Positions 34,362-45,607 of a DNA stretch of 64,000 nucleotides are shown piece after piece. Both the position numbers and the translations under genes were made by a program. Below the pieces are notes generated by a model. The model did no database searches and had not been told where the DNA came from. It saw only the letters and a list, made by a program, of their open reading frames with translations. Where the stretch lies: the NCBI GenBank assembly GCA_020746995.1, contig JAGPXD010000004.1, positions 868,001-932,000 on the forward strand, written 5' to 3'. Every line of letters starts with the position of its first letter. Position 1 is the first letter of the stretch. The DNA comes from Plectosphaerella cucumerina (lineage: Eukaryota; Ascomycota; Sordariomycetes; Glomerellales; Plectosphaerellaceae).

Positions 34362-35674
34362 ATGTTGCACCGGGGATTGGTACTGGCGCTGCTGGTGCTG
34401 GCATTCGTCAGCCTGGTGTTTTGCGCCGAGGACTACTACAATGTCCTCGGCGTCAGCAAGCAGGCGTCAGACAAGGAGATCAAGTCGGCATATCGCAAGC
34501 TCAGCAAGAAGTACCATCCCGACAAGAACCCGTACGTGTCCCCCCTCCCCCTCCATTCCCCCCTCCCCTTGCTGATTCCCCGCCAAACAGGGGTGACGAG
34601 ACGGCAAAGGACAAGTTCGTCGGCGTCTCCGAGGCGTACGAGGCCCTCATCGACCCCGAGCAGCGCGAGGTGTACGACCGCCACGGCCACGAGGGCCTCA
34701 AGCAGCACCAGCAGCGCGGCGGCGGCGGCGGCCAGCACAACCCCTTTGACGTCTTCTCGCGCTTCTTCGGCGGCGGCGGCCACTACGGCCACCAGCACGG
34801 CCAGCGCAACGGGCCCGACGCCAACCTCAAGATCGGCATCTCCCTCCGCGACTTCTACAACGGCCGCACCACCGAGTTCCAGTGGGAGAAGCAGCACATC
34901 TGCGAGGACTGCGAGGGCACCGGCTCCGCCGACAAAAAGGTCGACCAGTGCCCGCACTGCGGCGGCCGCGGCATCCGCATCGTCAAGCACCAGCTCGCCC
35001 CCGGGATGTACCAGCAGGTCCAGATGCAGTGCGACGCCTGCGGCGGCCGCGGAAAGACCATCAAGCACCGCTGCAACACGTGCGGCGGTCAGCGCGTCCT
35101 CCGCAAGCCCACGACCGTCTCCCTCAAGATCGAGCGCGGCGCCCCCCGCGACAGCGACGTCGTCTACGAGAACGAGGCCGACGAGAGCCCCGACTACGTC
35201 GCCGGAAACCTCGTCGTCACCCTCGCCGAGAAGGAACCCTCCCTCGACGGCCACGACAACCCGGACCGCGTCGACGGCGTCTTCTTCCGTCGCAAGGGCG
35301 ACGACCTCTACTGGCGCGAGGTGCTCTCCCTGCGCGAGGCCTGGATGGGCGACTGGACGAGGAACATCACCCACATGGACGGCCACATTGTCCGCCTCCA
35401 CCGCGAGAGGGGCCAGGTCGTCCAGCCGAACCACGTCGAGACCGTCCCCGGCGAGGGCATGCCCATCTGGCACGAGGATATCGACAGCGTTTACCACGAG
35501 GTGCAGTTCGGCAAGCTCTACGTCGAGTACATTGTCGTGCTGCCCGACCAGATCGAGAGCGGCATGGAGAAGGATTTCTGGAGCCTGTGGCAGAAGTGGC
35601 GGGGGAAGCTCGGTGTTGATCTGCACGCCGATAGCGGCCGGCCGGAGAAGCCGCATGTGCGTGATGAGCTGTGA
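34362..35674 (+). CDS. scj1: ER-lumenal DnaJ (Hsp40) chaperone Scj1
   Basis: Two exons (34362-34531, 34591-35674), intron 34532-34590 (GTACGT...ACAG); 417 aa. A signal peptide (residues 1-22, LVLALLVLAFVSLVFCA) leads straight into a J domain (about 24-90) with the HPD tripeptide at 52-54. A Gly/His-rich linker follows, then a type-I zinc region with four motifs (CEDCEGTG from Cys161, CPHCGGRG, CDACGGRG, CNTCGGQR to about 226) and the two substrate-binding beta domains. The last four residues are RDEL, an HDEL/KDEL-type retrieval signal, so the protein should reside in the ER lumen as co-chaperone of BiP/Kar2. The fourth zinc motif ends in QR rather than xG, a common variant. The prior gene prp2 is divergent; a methyltransferase gene follows after 218 bp. 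Confidence 0.93.
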
Positions 35675-35892
35675 GGGGGCGGGGGTATTGGCATGGACGA
35701 TAGACGACAATAGAGCATACAAGCGTTTTGATGATCAAAGGAGAGAGAAGTGAGCATGGTGGGGTTGAGTCCAGGGGCGCGCACTTGCGGAGTTTCTTCG
35801 GCCAAGAACCATCTCCAAGTTGAGCATCGCCTACAACCCATCACCCACATCAAACCTCACCCACAACACACCCACCCCCGACCAACAGAACA

Positions 35893-36838
35893 ATGGGCGC
35901 ACTCTCCGAGGCCTTCTGGGGCCTCCTCGACCCCTGGCTCTTCATGGGCTGCTCCCTCTATTACCTCCCCGGCACCATCCTCTCCCTCCTCCGCGCCCGG
36001 AACTGGACCATCCTCCTCTCCCCATCTCGGCTACAGTCAGTCTGGTTCAGCCGCTTCTGGGCCTGGGCCGGCCCCGGCGTGCGCCAGACAGCCGAGAAGC
36101 GCGTCCTCCCTCTCCTCGAGGGCCGTGTCCTCGGCGGCCGCGCCCAGGCAGTTCCCGTCGTTGCGCCCGTCGGCGGTGTTGTGATAGAAGTCGGCCCTGG
36201 CACGGGGATGTGGGTGGATATCTTCGCCAAGGTCGACTCTACAGCGTCGACGTCAGGGGCAGACAGCGAAAAAGCGACTCGCAGGGGGACTGCGCGCCGC
36301 AACGACGTGACGAAAGTGTATGGAGTTGAGCCTAATGCCGGTTCACACGCGGAGCTGCGTCGGCGCGCAGACGCGGCGGGTCTGGCTGACGTGTACGAGA
36401 TTGTCCCCGTAGGCATTGAGTCCATCGCCGACCCGGGGCAATGGGAGGGAAAGATCGAGGACGGCTCGGTCGACTGCATCGTCGCGGTGTTGTGCCTGTG
36501 TGGCATTCCCGACCAGGAGGCCAACCTCAAGGCGCTGTACCGCTCTCTTAAGAAAGGGGGTCGGTTCTATGTCTACGAGCACGTCCGGGTGCGAGGTAAC
36601 TTCTTGCTGGGAATCTATCAACGTGAGTTTCATTCCTGGCAGGTGATGAGTGTGCTGACAGGAGGTAGGGATTATCAACATTATCTGGCCTACGGTCATC
36701 GGCGGCTGTGAACTTTGTAGGGATACAGAGACGGCGCTGAGGGGAGCTGGGCCTTGGGCGAAAGTCGATCTTGTCCAGCCGCTAGATGAGCCGTGGTATC
36801 ACACGCTGCCGCATCTGTATGGCGTGTTGGTGAAGTGA
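35893..36838 (+). CDS. Class I SAM-dependent methyltransferase (299 aa)
   Basis: Two exons (35893-36622, 36669-36838), intron 36623-36668 (GTGAGT...GTAG). Motif I (VIEVGPGTG) is at residues 97-105, an acidic motif (YGVEPNAGSH) follows after an insert rich in charged residues, then DCIVAVLCLCGIPDQEANLK and LKKGGRFYVYEHV, the usual core of a Rossmann-fold methyltransferase. The N-terminal hydrophobic stretches (LFMGCSLYYLPGTILSLL) suggest membrane association. Exon 2 gives IINIIWPTVIGGCELCRDTE and ends HLYGVLVK. Similar fungal proteins are annotated as methyltransferase-like 7 or UbiE-like, but the acceptor substrate cannot be told. Its 3' end converges on the helicase gene 195 bp away. Confidence 0.82.
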
Positions 36839-37033
36839 CGAATTGCCTCGAAGATGCCCTCAAAACCTCTGCAGCTCGTCGAATTGGATGAGTTTGTAGG
36901 CCGAATGTACAGACCAGTTCATACAACCCAGTACAGAAATTCGTGTAATCACCTCGATCATGCACAGAAAACATGAGTGGATGCTCGTCCATTGACAAAT
37001 TTCCCAATGCTATCTCTCCAGAAGCCAGCCCTC

Positions 37034-40000
37034 TTAAGCTCCGATCTGGAAGAACTTCTCCGTAAACTGCGCCTTGAGCGCCGAGAACGCCTTGAGGACA
37101 TGCACCAGGCTCTCCTCACCATCCTTGCCTCCCTCAGACTCATTATCCCAATCAGGCTCATCATCATCATCCGCAGCCGCAGCCACGGCAGCCGGTGCGC
37201 CATTCTCTCCCTCCTCACCCTCCTCATCCTCAGTCTCCTCTCCCTCATCAACAGCCTCAGCCTTCATAAAGTTGGTCAGGCTCGTCTCGATAGTCGCAAG
37301 GACCATGTCAAAGTCCTTCAGGAGGAACCAAACATCGCCATCGGCCAGGCCGTTCTCGCGCACCAGTGCGTGGAGGTCGCCCATCTTGAAGAAGTCGAGG
37401 AGGTAGGAGTTGTGCTTCGCGCCCGAGGCGACGTCGATGTGCGGCATGGCCGAGGCCTCGATGAAGACGCCATCGCGGACAGTGTCGCACAGCTCGCGCA
37501 CCGAGCCGATGGTCTCGTCGTTGTGGCCCGAGAGCGCGGAGAAGAGCGAGCGGATGACGGGGGCGCCGGCCGAGCCGAGCGGCACAGAGGGGGCCTCGGG
37601 GTCGGCGTTTCCAACGACGGCGCCGCTCAGGGGGAGGCGGTTGTCCGGCTCGCCCTCCAGGTGCTGCGAGATGTACGAACGCACGTAGCTCTTGTAAAGC
37701 CCGCGGGTCTCCGTCTCGTGGTCACGGAGCATGGTGAAGGCGTCCTCGGGCAGAGGCGGCAGGGTGCACACCTCGCTGGGCGCGGGAAGGCGGCCGAAGA
37801 TGTGGGCGAGAACGAGCATGAGCTCGTTGACGACAGCACTCTCGGCGGTGCCGACACGAGCGCACAGCTTGTGGAGGTATCCGCCCTTGAGCAGCGCGTG
37901 GAGCGCAAATGCAGAGTCCTCGACGTAGTAGAGCTGGCTGACGAGGTTTGAGAAGTTGAGAGGCGCGCCCTCTGCGGAAAGGAGGTGCTCGCGGCGGAGG
38001 TACTCGATGGAGAAGCGCATGTGGTGCCTGACAGCCGAGGCGGCCTCGGGACCGCCAAGGTAGGCGCGCTTCTGCGCCAGCAGCGCGTTGGCGGCGTTAA
38101 CGGCGTAATCGCTGCCGGCGGTGCCGTCGAGGAGGCCCATGATGCGCAGCACCAGACTCGTCGACGAGGGGAACTGGCCGCGCAGATCGGGCAGGCGCAG
38201 CGACATGATCTCGAGGGCGCGCGAGGGCGGAATGTCGGCGAAGACGACGTTTCCGACGAGGTCGAAGCCACGACGACCAGCACGACCCGCGGCCTGGCGG
38301 TAGTTGAGGGCTGTAAGGAAGACGGAGTCGCCGAGGAAGACGACAGTCTTACAGGGCATGTTGACACCGAGTGCCAGTGTGCCCGTGGCCACGACGACAC
38401 GGAGGTACTTGCGGCGGAAGAGAATTTCGATCCTGGGGAACTGGTCAGTTGGGAAGTCAAAAGGGGGGTGAAGGGGAGGGGTACTTACAGCTGACGGTAA
38501 CGCCTGTTGAGACCGGCGTGATGCACACCCACGCCGCGACGGAGGGCCTCGGCCATCCACGGCGCAACCTTGTCCTTGCCGAGACCATCAATCATCTTCT
38601 CCAGCTCAGTGGCGCCAGTGGACGCAGGGTCAGCGAGGGTGAATCCAGGAAGGGGAGTCTCGGGGTTGAACGACGCCCAGGGGCTGCTCTCGATCTCGGC
38701 AGCGGCGCGAGCGGCCTCGGCCTTGGACATCTTCTCCTTGGTGACCTTGGCCTTTCCGTTCTTGTCCTTCTCAGTGCGCTTGACCCACGCCTCGTAGTCG
38801 GCCATCTTGGACTTCCACTCCTTGCTCGACTCCTTCCAGCGCGTCTCCTCGGCCTGCAAGTGCGAGACGAGCTCCTTGACGCGGTCCTCGCACTCGCTAC
38901 GGCTGTAGTTGAACATGAGCGCCGGCAGGGAGCCCTGCTCGTAGAGGCGGTACACGAGGGGGATGATGCTCGATTTGGCGCCCTCGGCGGGCTTCTCCTG
39001 CTGCGGCTCGTCCAGGGCGAGGCCGCTCTGGAGCTGCTTGCGGAGCTTCTCGAAGGGCGAGTTCTTGTCCTCAGTCCATTTCTGAAGGACCTTCTTCAGT
39101 TCCGCCTCCCAGCGGCTCACGTCGGCCTTTCCGGGGATGGCGGGCAGGAACTTCTTGGGGTCGAGGGACTTGCTGACGGGGAACTCGGGCGTCTGGAGCT
39201 TGGCCATGGCCTCCCAGAGGGTAAGACAGTCCCTCGACTCGAGGCCTACGTCGCGAAGGTTTCCTCGGTTGCTACAGATCGTCAGTATGTTTGAAAATTG
39301 TCAGGGATGGAAAAACCCACAGGTCGAGAAGCGCAGCGATGGGATGCACGAAGCGGAAGTCGGAGCTGCGGTAGACACCCTCGTCCAGAGCCGGGGCCGG
39401 CAGGTAGCGGGGAGCCACGAGCAGACGCGGCAGGGTGTCGGTCTTGGGCGGGTGGTAGATGAACTTGCGCAGGTCGGAGTAACGAGACTCGTGAACAACC
39501 ATCTTGAGCTCGTATCCCTTCTGAGCCTGCGCATCGGCAAGCCAGTCGCGGAACTCATTGGCATTGCCAACGGTGGCCGACAGCGCAACGATGGGGCAAG
39601 GGGCCAGGAGCAGAAGCTGCTCCCAGACAACACCGTCCTCGGCCGCGCCGATACAATGGACTTCATCGAAGATGATGCGACGGACCCTGCGCGCCCAGCC
39701 AGCGGCGCGGTCGGCATTGCTAGGGGCCAACAGCATCGACTGCAGGACGTGGGGGACCGTGACGAGGACCTGGCATCCAACGGCGCTGTTGACACGGTAA
39801 TCGCGCGTGTGGATGGCCCAGACGGACTTTCCGGCGTCGCTTCCAGGGTAGGCCTTTGTGAAACGGGCGGCGATTTCAGCAGCGATCTGGTTGACAAGTG
39901 CCTTTGTGGGGGCGACGTAGACGAGGACGTCGGTGTGGTTTGCCTGGAGGGTCTTCTTCATGGCGTAGAAAGAGATGAACGTCTTACCAGCCGACGTGGG

Positions 40001-42311
40001 CGCGACAACGAGGAGACTCTTGTCGTCGTCAATGGCGTCGAGGACCTCGCGCTGCCAGGCATCGGGAGCGAAGGGGACACGAGAATCGGGAGCCGAATCG
40101 AAGTCGCGGCTCATGTAGGGGCCGGAATGGGCAAGCTGGAAGATCTTGGGGTCTGTGGTGATGGGCATGGCCCTCTCCGGGGACGCATCGACAGTGAAGG
40201 GGAGCGGGCGGACCGGCGGCGCGGCCTCGGCAGGGATGCTCACGGGCAGGCCGGCGAGACCAGCGATAGCCTTGGCGGCGGCGATAACCTGCTTGGTGTG
40301 GCCGGACTGCTCCGACAGCCGGAGCAGCTGGTCAAAGAGCATAGCGACGATGCTCAGGGCGTCATTCTTGGTGGGCTTGCCGCGGTGGCTCTCCCAGAGA
40401 AGCCAGAGCTTGTAGCAGAGGTACAGCCTGACCTCGGCGCCGACGGCGGCCTCGGCCTCGTCGGAGCAGCCCTTGAGGAAGTCGATGGCGTCGAGGTACT
40501 GCTCCTGGACGGTCTTGACCTTCTCGAGGCGCTCGACGGTGGACTTCCAGTTGGCCAGGGCCGTAACGTTCTTCTTGTCGTTCTTCTTGGCGGCAGTGGC
40601 CTTGGCAGCCTCAAGGGCAGCGGCGCGACCGCCGACCTTCTTGCTGTGCTTCTTGTCCTCCGTCTTGGGCTTGGGCCGGGCGGCGAGCTTGGGCCCGCAC
40701 ACGATGACCTCGGGGTTGAGGGCCTTGCCGGTGACGCCGGTGAGGGAGGCGGCGTAGGCGACGACGTCGGCCATGAGCCACTGGTGACGGCGGCGGGCGA
40801 AGAAGCTGGGGGGCTTGGGGAGCCTGCGGGGGTCGAGGGCGGCCTTCTTGCTGTTCCACTGAGCGGCCTCCTTGAATACCCTTGACATGGCCGCCGTGGG
40901 CTTCAGGGTCGCGTCGGCCGTCACCTGGACGGGCTCGAAGTAGTTGTCCAGCACGGGGTGAGAGAAGGGCAGGACGGACACGGGGGGCGGTGTCGGCGGG
41001 GTAGGGGCGGTCCAGGACTCCTGCTCGAGGGATCCGAGGCGGGTCTGGAAGTCACCGGACACGGCCGACTTGAGCTCAACAGAGTCTCCAAAGGTGAGAT
41101 CGGCCAGCAGGCCGAAGCGGGCCTTGACGGCGTCAGGGGTATCAGCCCAGTACTGCAGATTACCGTCGATCCACGCAAGGACGTTGCCGTCGACGAGGTC
41201 GTGGAGGTCCCAGCGGAGGTTCTTCAGGGACTCGTCTTGCGTGAGGTCGTTGCACAGGAAGGCGGCGGCGCTCAGGAACTCTTTGTAGTCGATGGGGGAT
41301 TGTGTCTTGCCGACACATGCGCGCTCGGCAAGTGTGGCTTCGCGCAGGGCGGCAGCGTGGATGAGGAGGGCGACAGCGACGTTCTTAGGCATCGCAGTCG
41401 CGTCGGCCTTGTAGACATGGCGCAGAGCGGCCACGATGACGGCCTCACGAACGGTGATCCTCTCGTCGGCCGCGCCGGCGATGTTCTCCCGCAGGAGAGG
41501 GCTGTCGATAAGATCCAGCAGGGGCGTTTGGTCGCTGGGGCTGGGGTGGCGGTTTGCGAACGTCTTTGACTGGTCCTCACGAGGCTGGACAGTGTGACCA
41601 GCGATGAGGTTTGCGAAGATCTAAAGGGGTCAGTACAAGCACACGCAACCTCCAAACTTTGGCAAAACACACCTTTGAGCTCTGGAACGTCACGTTGTCC
41701 AGCAGCGCGACGTGGTAGCCATCAGACACGAGCTGGTAAATAACCTCGTGAAGCAGCTCCTTCTTGCGGTCGTCCTGGTCATCGAAACCCGAGTGGCAGA
41801 AGACGTAGCGGACGGTCTTCTCGTCCAGGTACGTCTTGAATGCCTCGTCGTCGAGACCGCCAAAGACGTGCACGGCCGTCTCGTGGGCGCCGGCCTTGCT
41901 CTCGGCAAAGTACCGCCGCAGGTGCTGGATGAGAACCTTTCTAGCGATGACGTACTTGAGAGCGGCGGCGTCGTTGTCGTCCGAGTCGCCTTTCCACCGG
42001 ATGGAGCCGGGCATGCATGTGTCTGCGTGGTCTTCGAAGAAGATGATGTCGAAGAGGCAGCCGCGCGACCTCAGCTGGAGGAGGATCTTCTCCACGACGT
42101 AGACGGCGTGAACCAGCTGGAAGGCATTGTCTGGGGAGGGGGTCAGTATGTAGCATTTTGGTAGATGAGGCGGTCAAGACTTACCCTCAAAGTCGACGGT
42201 AGCGTCCTTGAGGCAATGCAGCAGGAGGCCTTCGCCATGGATGAAGAACAGTTCACCGCCCGCGACATCGCCAACGAGGTCGACCCGGGGGGCCTCGCGG
42301 ATGTGGGACAT
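37034..42311 (-). CDS. DDX60-like Ski2-family DExD/H RNA helicase (1688 aa)
   Basis: Five exons: 42185-42311, 41673-42130, 39321-41620, 38489-39271, 37034-38432; introns of 49-56 bp, all GT-AG with CTGAC-type branch points, total 5067 nt in frame. The N-terminal part (LLLHCLKDATVDFEDNAFQL, FDIIFFEDHADTCM) recalls the PIN-like start of DDX60 proteins. The core has motif I APTSAGKT (about 733), PTKALVNQ, motif II as DEVH (about 846), SATVGN, ATGTLALGVNMPCKTVVF and motif VI QAAGRAGRRG (about 1270). A long helical cassette follows, then a very acidic region (EEGEETEDEEGEEGE) and a final helix. DDX60 of animals is linked to antiviral RNA sensing; fungal members are uncharacterised and may act in RNA turnover like Ski2 (inference). 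A possible leader exon and intron lie upstream (42659-43013). Confidence 0.88.
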
Positions 42312-43368
42312 AATAAGGGGTTGGTGGTAAGGGGGGCGAAGCGTCTGGCCGGCAGTAAAGCAGGCGGAAGACGTTCGAGTTGAGGTGATGAGGGGAGGTT
42401 GAGAGGTTGAGAGAGTGAGAGATTCTCAAGATGTGGATCGGCCGCCGGGTACGAAGGGGGCGTTTCAGTGTTTCGTTGTCGTTTGCTCGCCTAAACCCGC
42501 TGACGGTGCACTGACGGATAAGGGACAGGTACAGGTAGGAGACTTCGAGTGGTTCAAGTTGCCTGCGATCAGGAATAAAGTGGGACGGTGAGGAGAAGAA
42601 GCAGCAGCGTCGAACTTTTGACGCGAGAAAAGTACCGTCGCTGAAGTGGGGTATCAACCTAAAAAAACACGAGGGGGCAATTGTTCGTGAGTGTCAAGGG
42701 AATGGCAGGATTTGATGGTGAAAATCCACGTGTGTGTTGTGTGTTGGGAGAGGAAGAGATGGGCAGGAACGAAGGGGCGGTGCGGGTGCGTCAGTTCTCC
42801 TCCTGCCTGCAAACGTGTGCTTCCCCCCAGGGCGGTGATGGTGATGGTCCTAGTGGGCGGCAGAAAAAAAAGAGGACTTGACTGACCAAGCCTGAGCGCG
42901 TTCGGTGAGAGATCAGACGGCTCTCGGTCAGGGTCTAGGCGCAATTGTTTGATTCCCATGCGAATTGCTGCATCTGAATCACGGGCTGTTCGTTTGCCTG
43001 ACGAAGAGGCCATCTACAACCCCTGATGATTCAGAGCGACCCCTCGGCTTGGCGGTTACTCACCGCCACCTTGCCCCTTCCCCATCAAACTCACTGCCTC
43101 ACCGAGACCACATTGATCATCACAATTCACTTCAAGCGGCCAGCTGCGGGTATTGCCCTTGATTCAGTCAGTGCTGCCTAATCCTTCCTTCCGTGTCGTA
43201 TCTGCAGCTATGCGAGACCAGCTGCACCCCTTGCCCTCCGCCCGATCAGCCAGAACCGACCTCCTTCCGGAGCATGTCGCGGATGGTCAGGAGGTGCGTC
43301 CAGACCCGGTGATTATCGTGCTCGACCCTGTAAAAGGCCTCGCGGAGCTCGCCCATCTTGTCGCGGTT
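42312..43368. other. Intergenic, possible spliced leader of the helicase gene
   Basis: 1057 bp. On the minus strand an ATG at 43013 opens a 43-codon frame (MASSSGKRTARDSD..., ending LRLG) up to a GTCAGT donor at 42896. A strong acceptor (GTGTTTTTTTAG) ends at 42659. Joined, the frame stops at once (GGT TGA). This is best read as a leader intron with an upstream ORF for the helicase gene, or as chance. No other gene seen. Confidence 0.35.
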
Positions 43369-45607
43369 CTACTCGGCGACCTCGCGGAGTCGCTCAACGG
43401 CACCGCGGAGGTGATGGTCGCCTCGGCAGCCCATCATCTTCTTGATGTGCTCGGCGGACTCGCGGGCGAGAGCGGCGGGGTCAAAGGTCGTGCCGGGGGC
43501 GATCTGCTGGCGGCGCTTGGCGTAGGTGAAGATTGTAGAGCGCAGGTGGCGGTACTCGCTGATGCACTTTTCCTCCTCGAATGTGACGATCATGTCGTAG
43601 ATTTCGTCGGGGGTGGGCTCGTTGATGAGCTCGCCGAGATCAGGGTGTTCGGCCTGGGGGGAGGATGTGTCAGTTTGTGTTCTCTAGTGAATCACTTGTC
43701 GTTGGAAACGTACCATGAACTCCTTCCAAGCATAGAGGACTCTTCCACGATCGAGCTTGCCATCGGCGTCCTCGCGAAGCAGGAGATAGAGGCCCATGTC
43801 ACGGCCAAGGGTAGGAGGCTGGGCGGCCGCCTGCTGGTTGTTGAGAGCGGGAATCGACATGACGCTGGCGGATGCGGAGGTTAGGTGCCTTCCGTCGAGA
43901 GTTTCGCTTCGGATGCGCAGTTGGTCCTTGATATCAACCTCTTCGATCGACTGTAGAGGGGGGGCCTCCTTCAGAAGTTCCTGAATCAGGGGAGCTTGCT
44001 GGTCCTGCTTTTCTTCGTTGTTGAAGAGGTTGGGAGGTGGCTTGACCGAGATGCCGAGAGGGCGAGGAGGTGAGGGCAAGTGACTCGGATTTATAGGCAG
44101 CAAGCCGAGCTTGCTGATCTTGCTGCCACTGCCAGGCTGCGACGTGACTGGCCGGTTTGTGTTGGCCTCGCGGGGCATGCCTTTGGTGTTGAGGCCGGCG
44201 ACGACTGGCGCCAGCTTGGGCTGAGCCGTCGACTTCTCATCGTCGGAGTCGTAGTCGGAGTCTGAATCGTCATCAGACTCGGAGGTGATATGCAGGCCCT
44301 CAGGAAGGAGCGCTCTCAGTCGGTCTCTCTCGGCTCCGCATTTCTTCCTCATCTCGCCAAGGCGTTCTAGCCTGCTTGTGTGTCTGTCGTTGCGGAACTG
44401 TGGAAGGAAGAATATCGTTTCCTTGTTCATGCCATCGCTGCGGTAGGCTTCGCAGATGCCCGCTGAATCCGGGTTCGCCAGGAGGAAGTAGACCATCTTC
44501 CTTGGTGTTCTGCCATTCTCATTGATGACAGAGCATACCACTCGAAAGAGCCTGTTGCTGGGAATGTTGATGAGGGGAAGGCTGTTCATTCCGTTCATGG
44601 CCACATTGTCGTGCAGTGTCGTCTTGTGCTTGTAGTTTCGATTGCCCGTTCTCACAACGTCGTCAAAGGCAGGATCCTCTTCCATCGTCTTCGTACCCAG
44701 TGCTTTTCGTGCATCCTTGGTATCATAATCCAGGGCCAGGTATCCAATGGTGAAACCAATCACAGTATCCCTGGGCAGCGGTTTGGCTGGGTCGAACAGC
44801 TCAGCAGGCAGAGGTTTGGCGGGAGGAGCTTGCATGGTATGCAGCGGATTCTTGGGATCCTTCTTTGCGGCGTAGTAGAAGTAGACTGCATAGCTTCGTA
44901 TCTCATCATCTGCAAGAGGCGGCTTGTATGCGAGGTGAGGCACGAGCCTCGATCGTTGACGGACGCAAACCGTCTTCAGGTATGCTTCGGCATCGTAAAT
45001 GTGAGGCTTGTAGGAGTGTGCCTGTTGACCTGTTAGCATTGATTGGTCTCAGGACATGACGCGCGGGACGAGATGATCAGTCAGTGCAAGTGTCTATCTG
45101 GATGAGTAGAAGAGATAGTGTGGGTGTCTGGAGACTAGTTCATCATGTCGTTCTGATCCTTTGAATGCCGCTGAGCCACCAGATGTTGAGAATCTTGAGT
45201 GGCTGCTGATCAAGCTTGACTCTTTTGAGGAGCGTGAAGACTTGTTGATCATCTCTTGTGATCTGTGAGGATGAAAGATCAAGCGACTGATGTCGTTGAA
45301 CTGCCCAAGGGGATGATCGCGTCGGGCATTTGATCTGGCCGTAGAATTGACCCTCCACATGAGCGACGCACTTGCTGCGTTCATCTTGCCGATGAAACAG
45401 AGCACTCTAGAAGTCCAGCCACCCACGAGACAATCGGCAGGGACACGTCCAATTGATACACCCGCCCAACGGGGGAACACGCTCAACGGGTGAACACACT
45501 CAACGGGTAAACACGCTCAACGGGTGAACACGCTCAACAGGTGGGAATAATGCTCAACTCACTTTCTTGGCTGGAAGGCCCTTTCTGCGCTTCTGTCCTC
45601 CGGCCAT
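43369..45607 (-). CDS. Unrecognised 545-aa protein, basic N-terminus
   Basis: Three exons: 45563-45607, 43714-45021, 43369-43653; total 1638 nt in frame. Exon 1 gives only MAGGQKRRKGLPAKK, a basic stretch that could be a nuclear signal. Intron 1 is 541 bp (GTGAGT donor, GCTAAC branch near the acceptor), far longer than others here, and holds a 17-bp repeat. Exon 2 has a folded-looking first half (HSYKPHIYDAEAYLKTVCV, IRSYAVYFYYAAKKDPKNPL, NSLPLINIPSNRLFRVVCSV), an acidic Ser/Asp stretch (TSESDDDSDSDYDSDDE), and a disordered Pro/Gln-rich part. Exon 3 begins AEHPDLGELINEPTPDEIYD and is helical. No family was recognised. A model without exon 1, starting at an ATG at 45039, is possible, but the splice signals and Kozak-like context favour the spliced start. 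Confidence 0.65.
45464..45548. repeat. 17-bp tandem repeat inside an intron
   Basis: Five units of GCTCAACGGGTGAACAC: 45464-45480, 45481-45497, 45498-45514, 45515-45531 and a decayed 45532-45548. Units 2 and 4 are identical and 3 differs at two positions. The array ends 14 bp from the donor of intron 1 of the 545-aa protein gene (transcribed from the other strand). Confidence 0.92.

Noticed and set aside
34436..35722. 428-codon minus-strand frame over scj1
   Set aside because: Val/Ala/Asp-rich mirror of a GC-rich gene; no independent features.
34218..35753. 511-codon plus-strand frame overlapping scj1
   Set aside because: Reads through the scj1 intron, then becomes Ser/Ala/Thr-rich nonsense in another frame; the zinc motifs and RDEL end belong to the spliced frame.
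39137..40885. 582-codon plus-strand frame
   Set aside because: Antisense shadow of the DDX60-like helicase; Gly/Val/Asp-rich composition follows from GC-rich third positions of the real gene.
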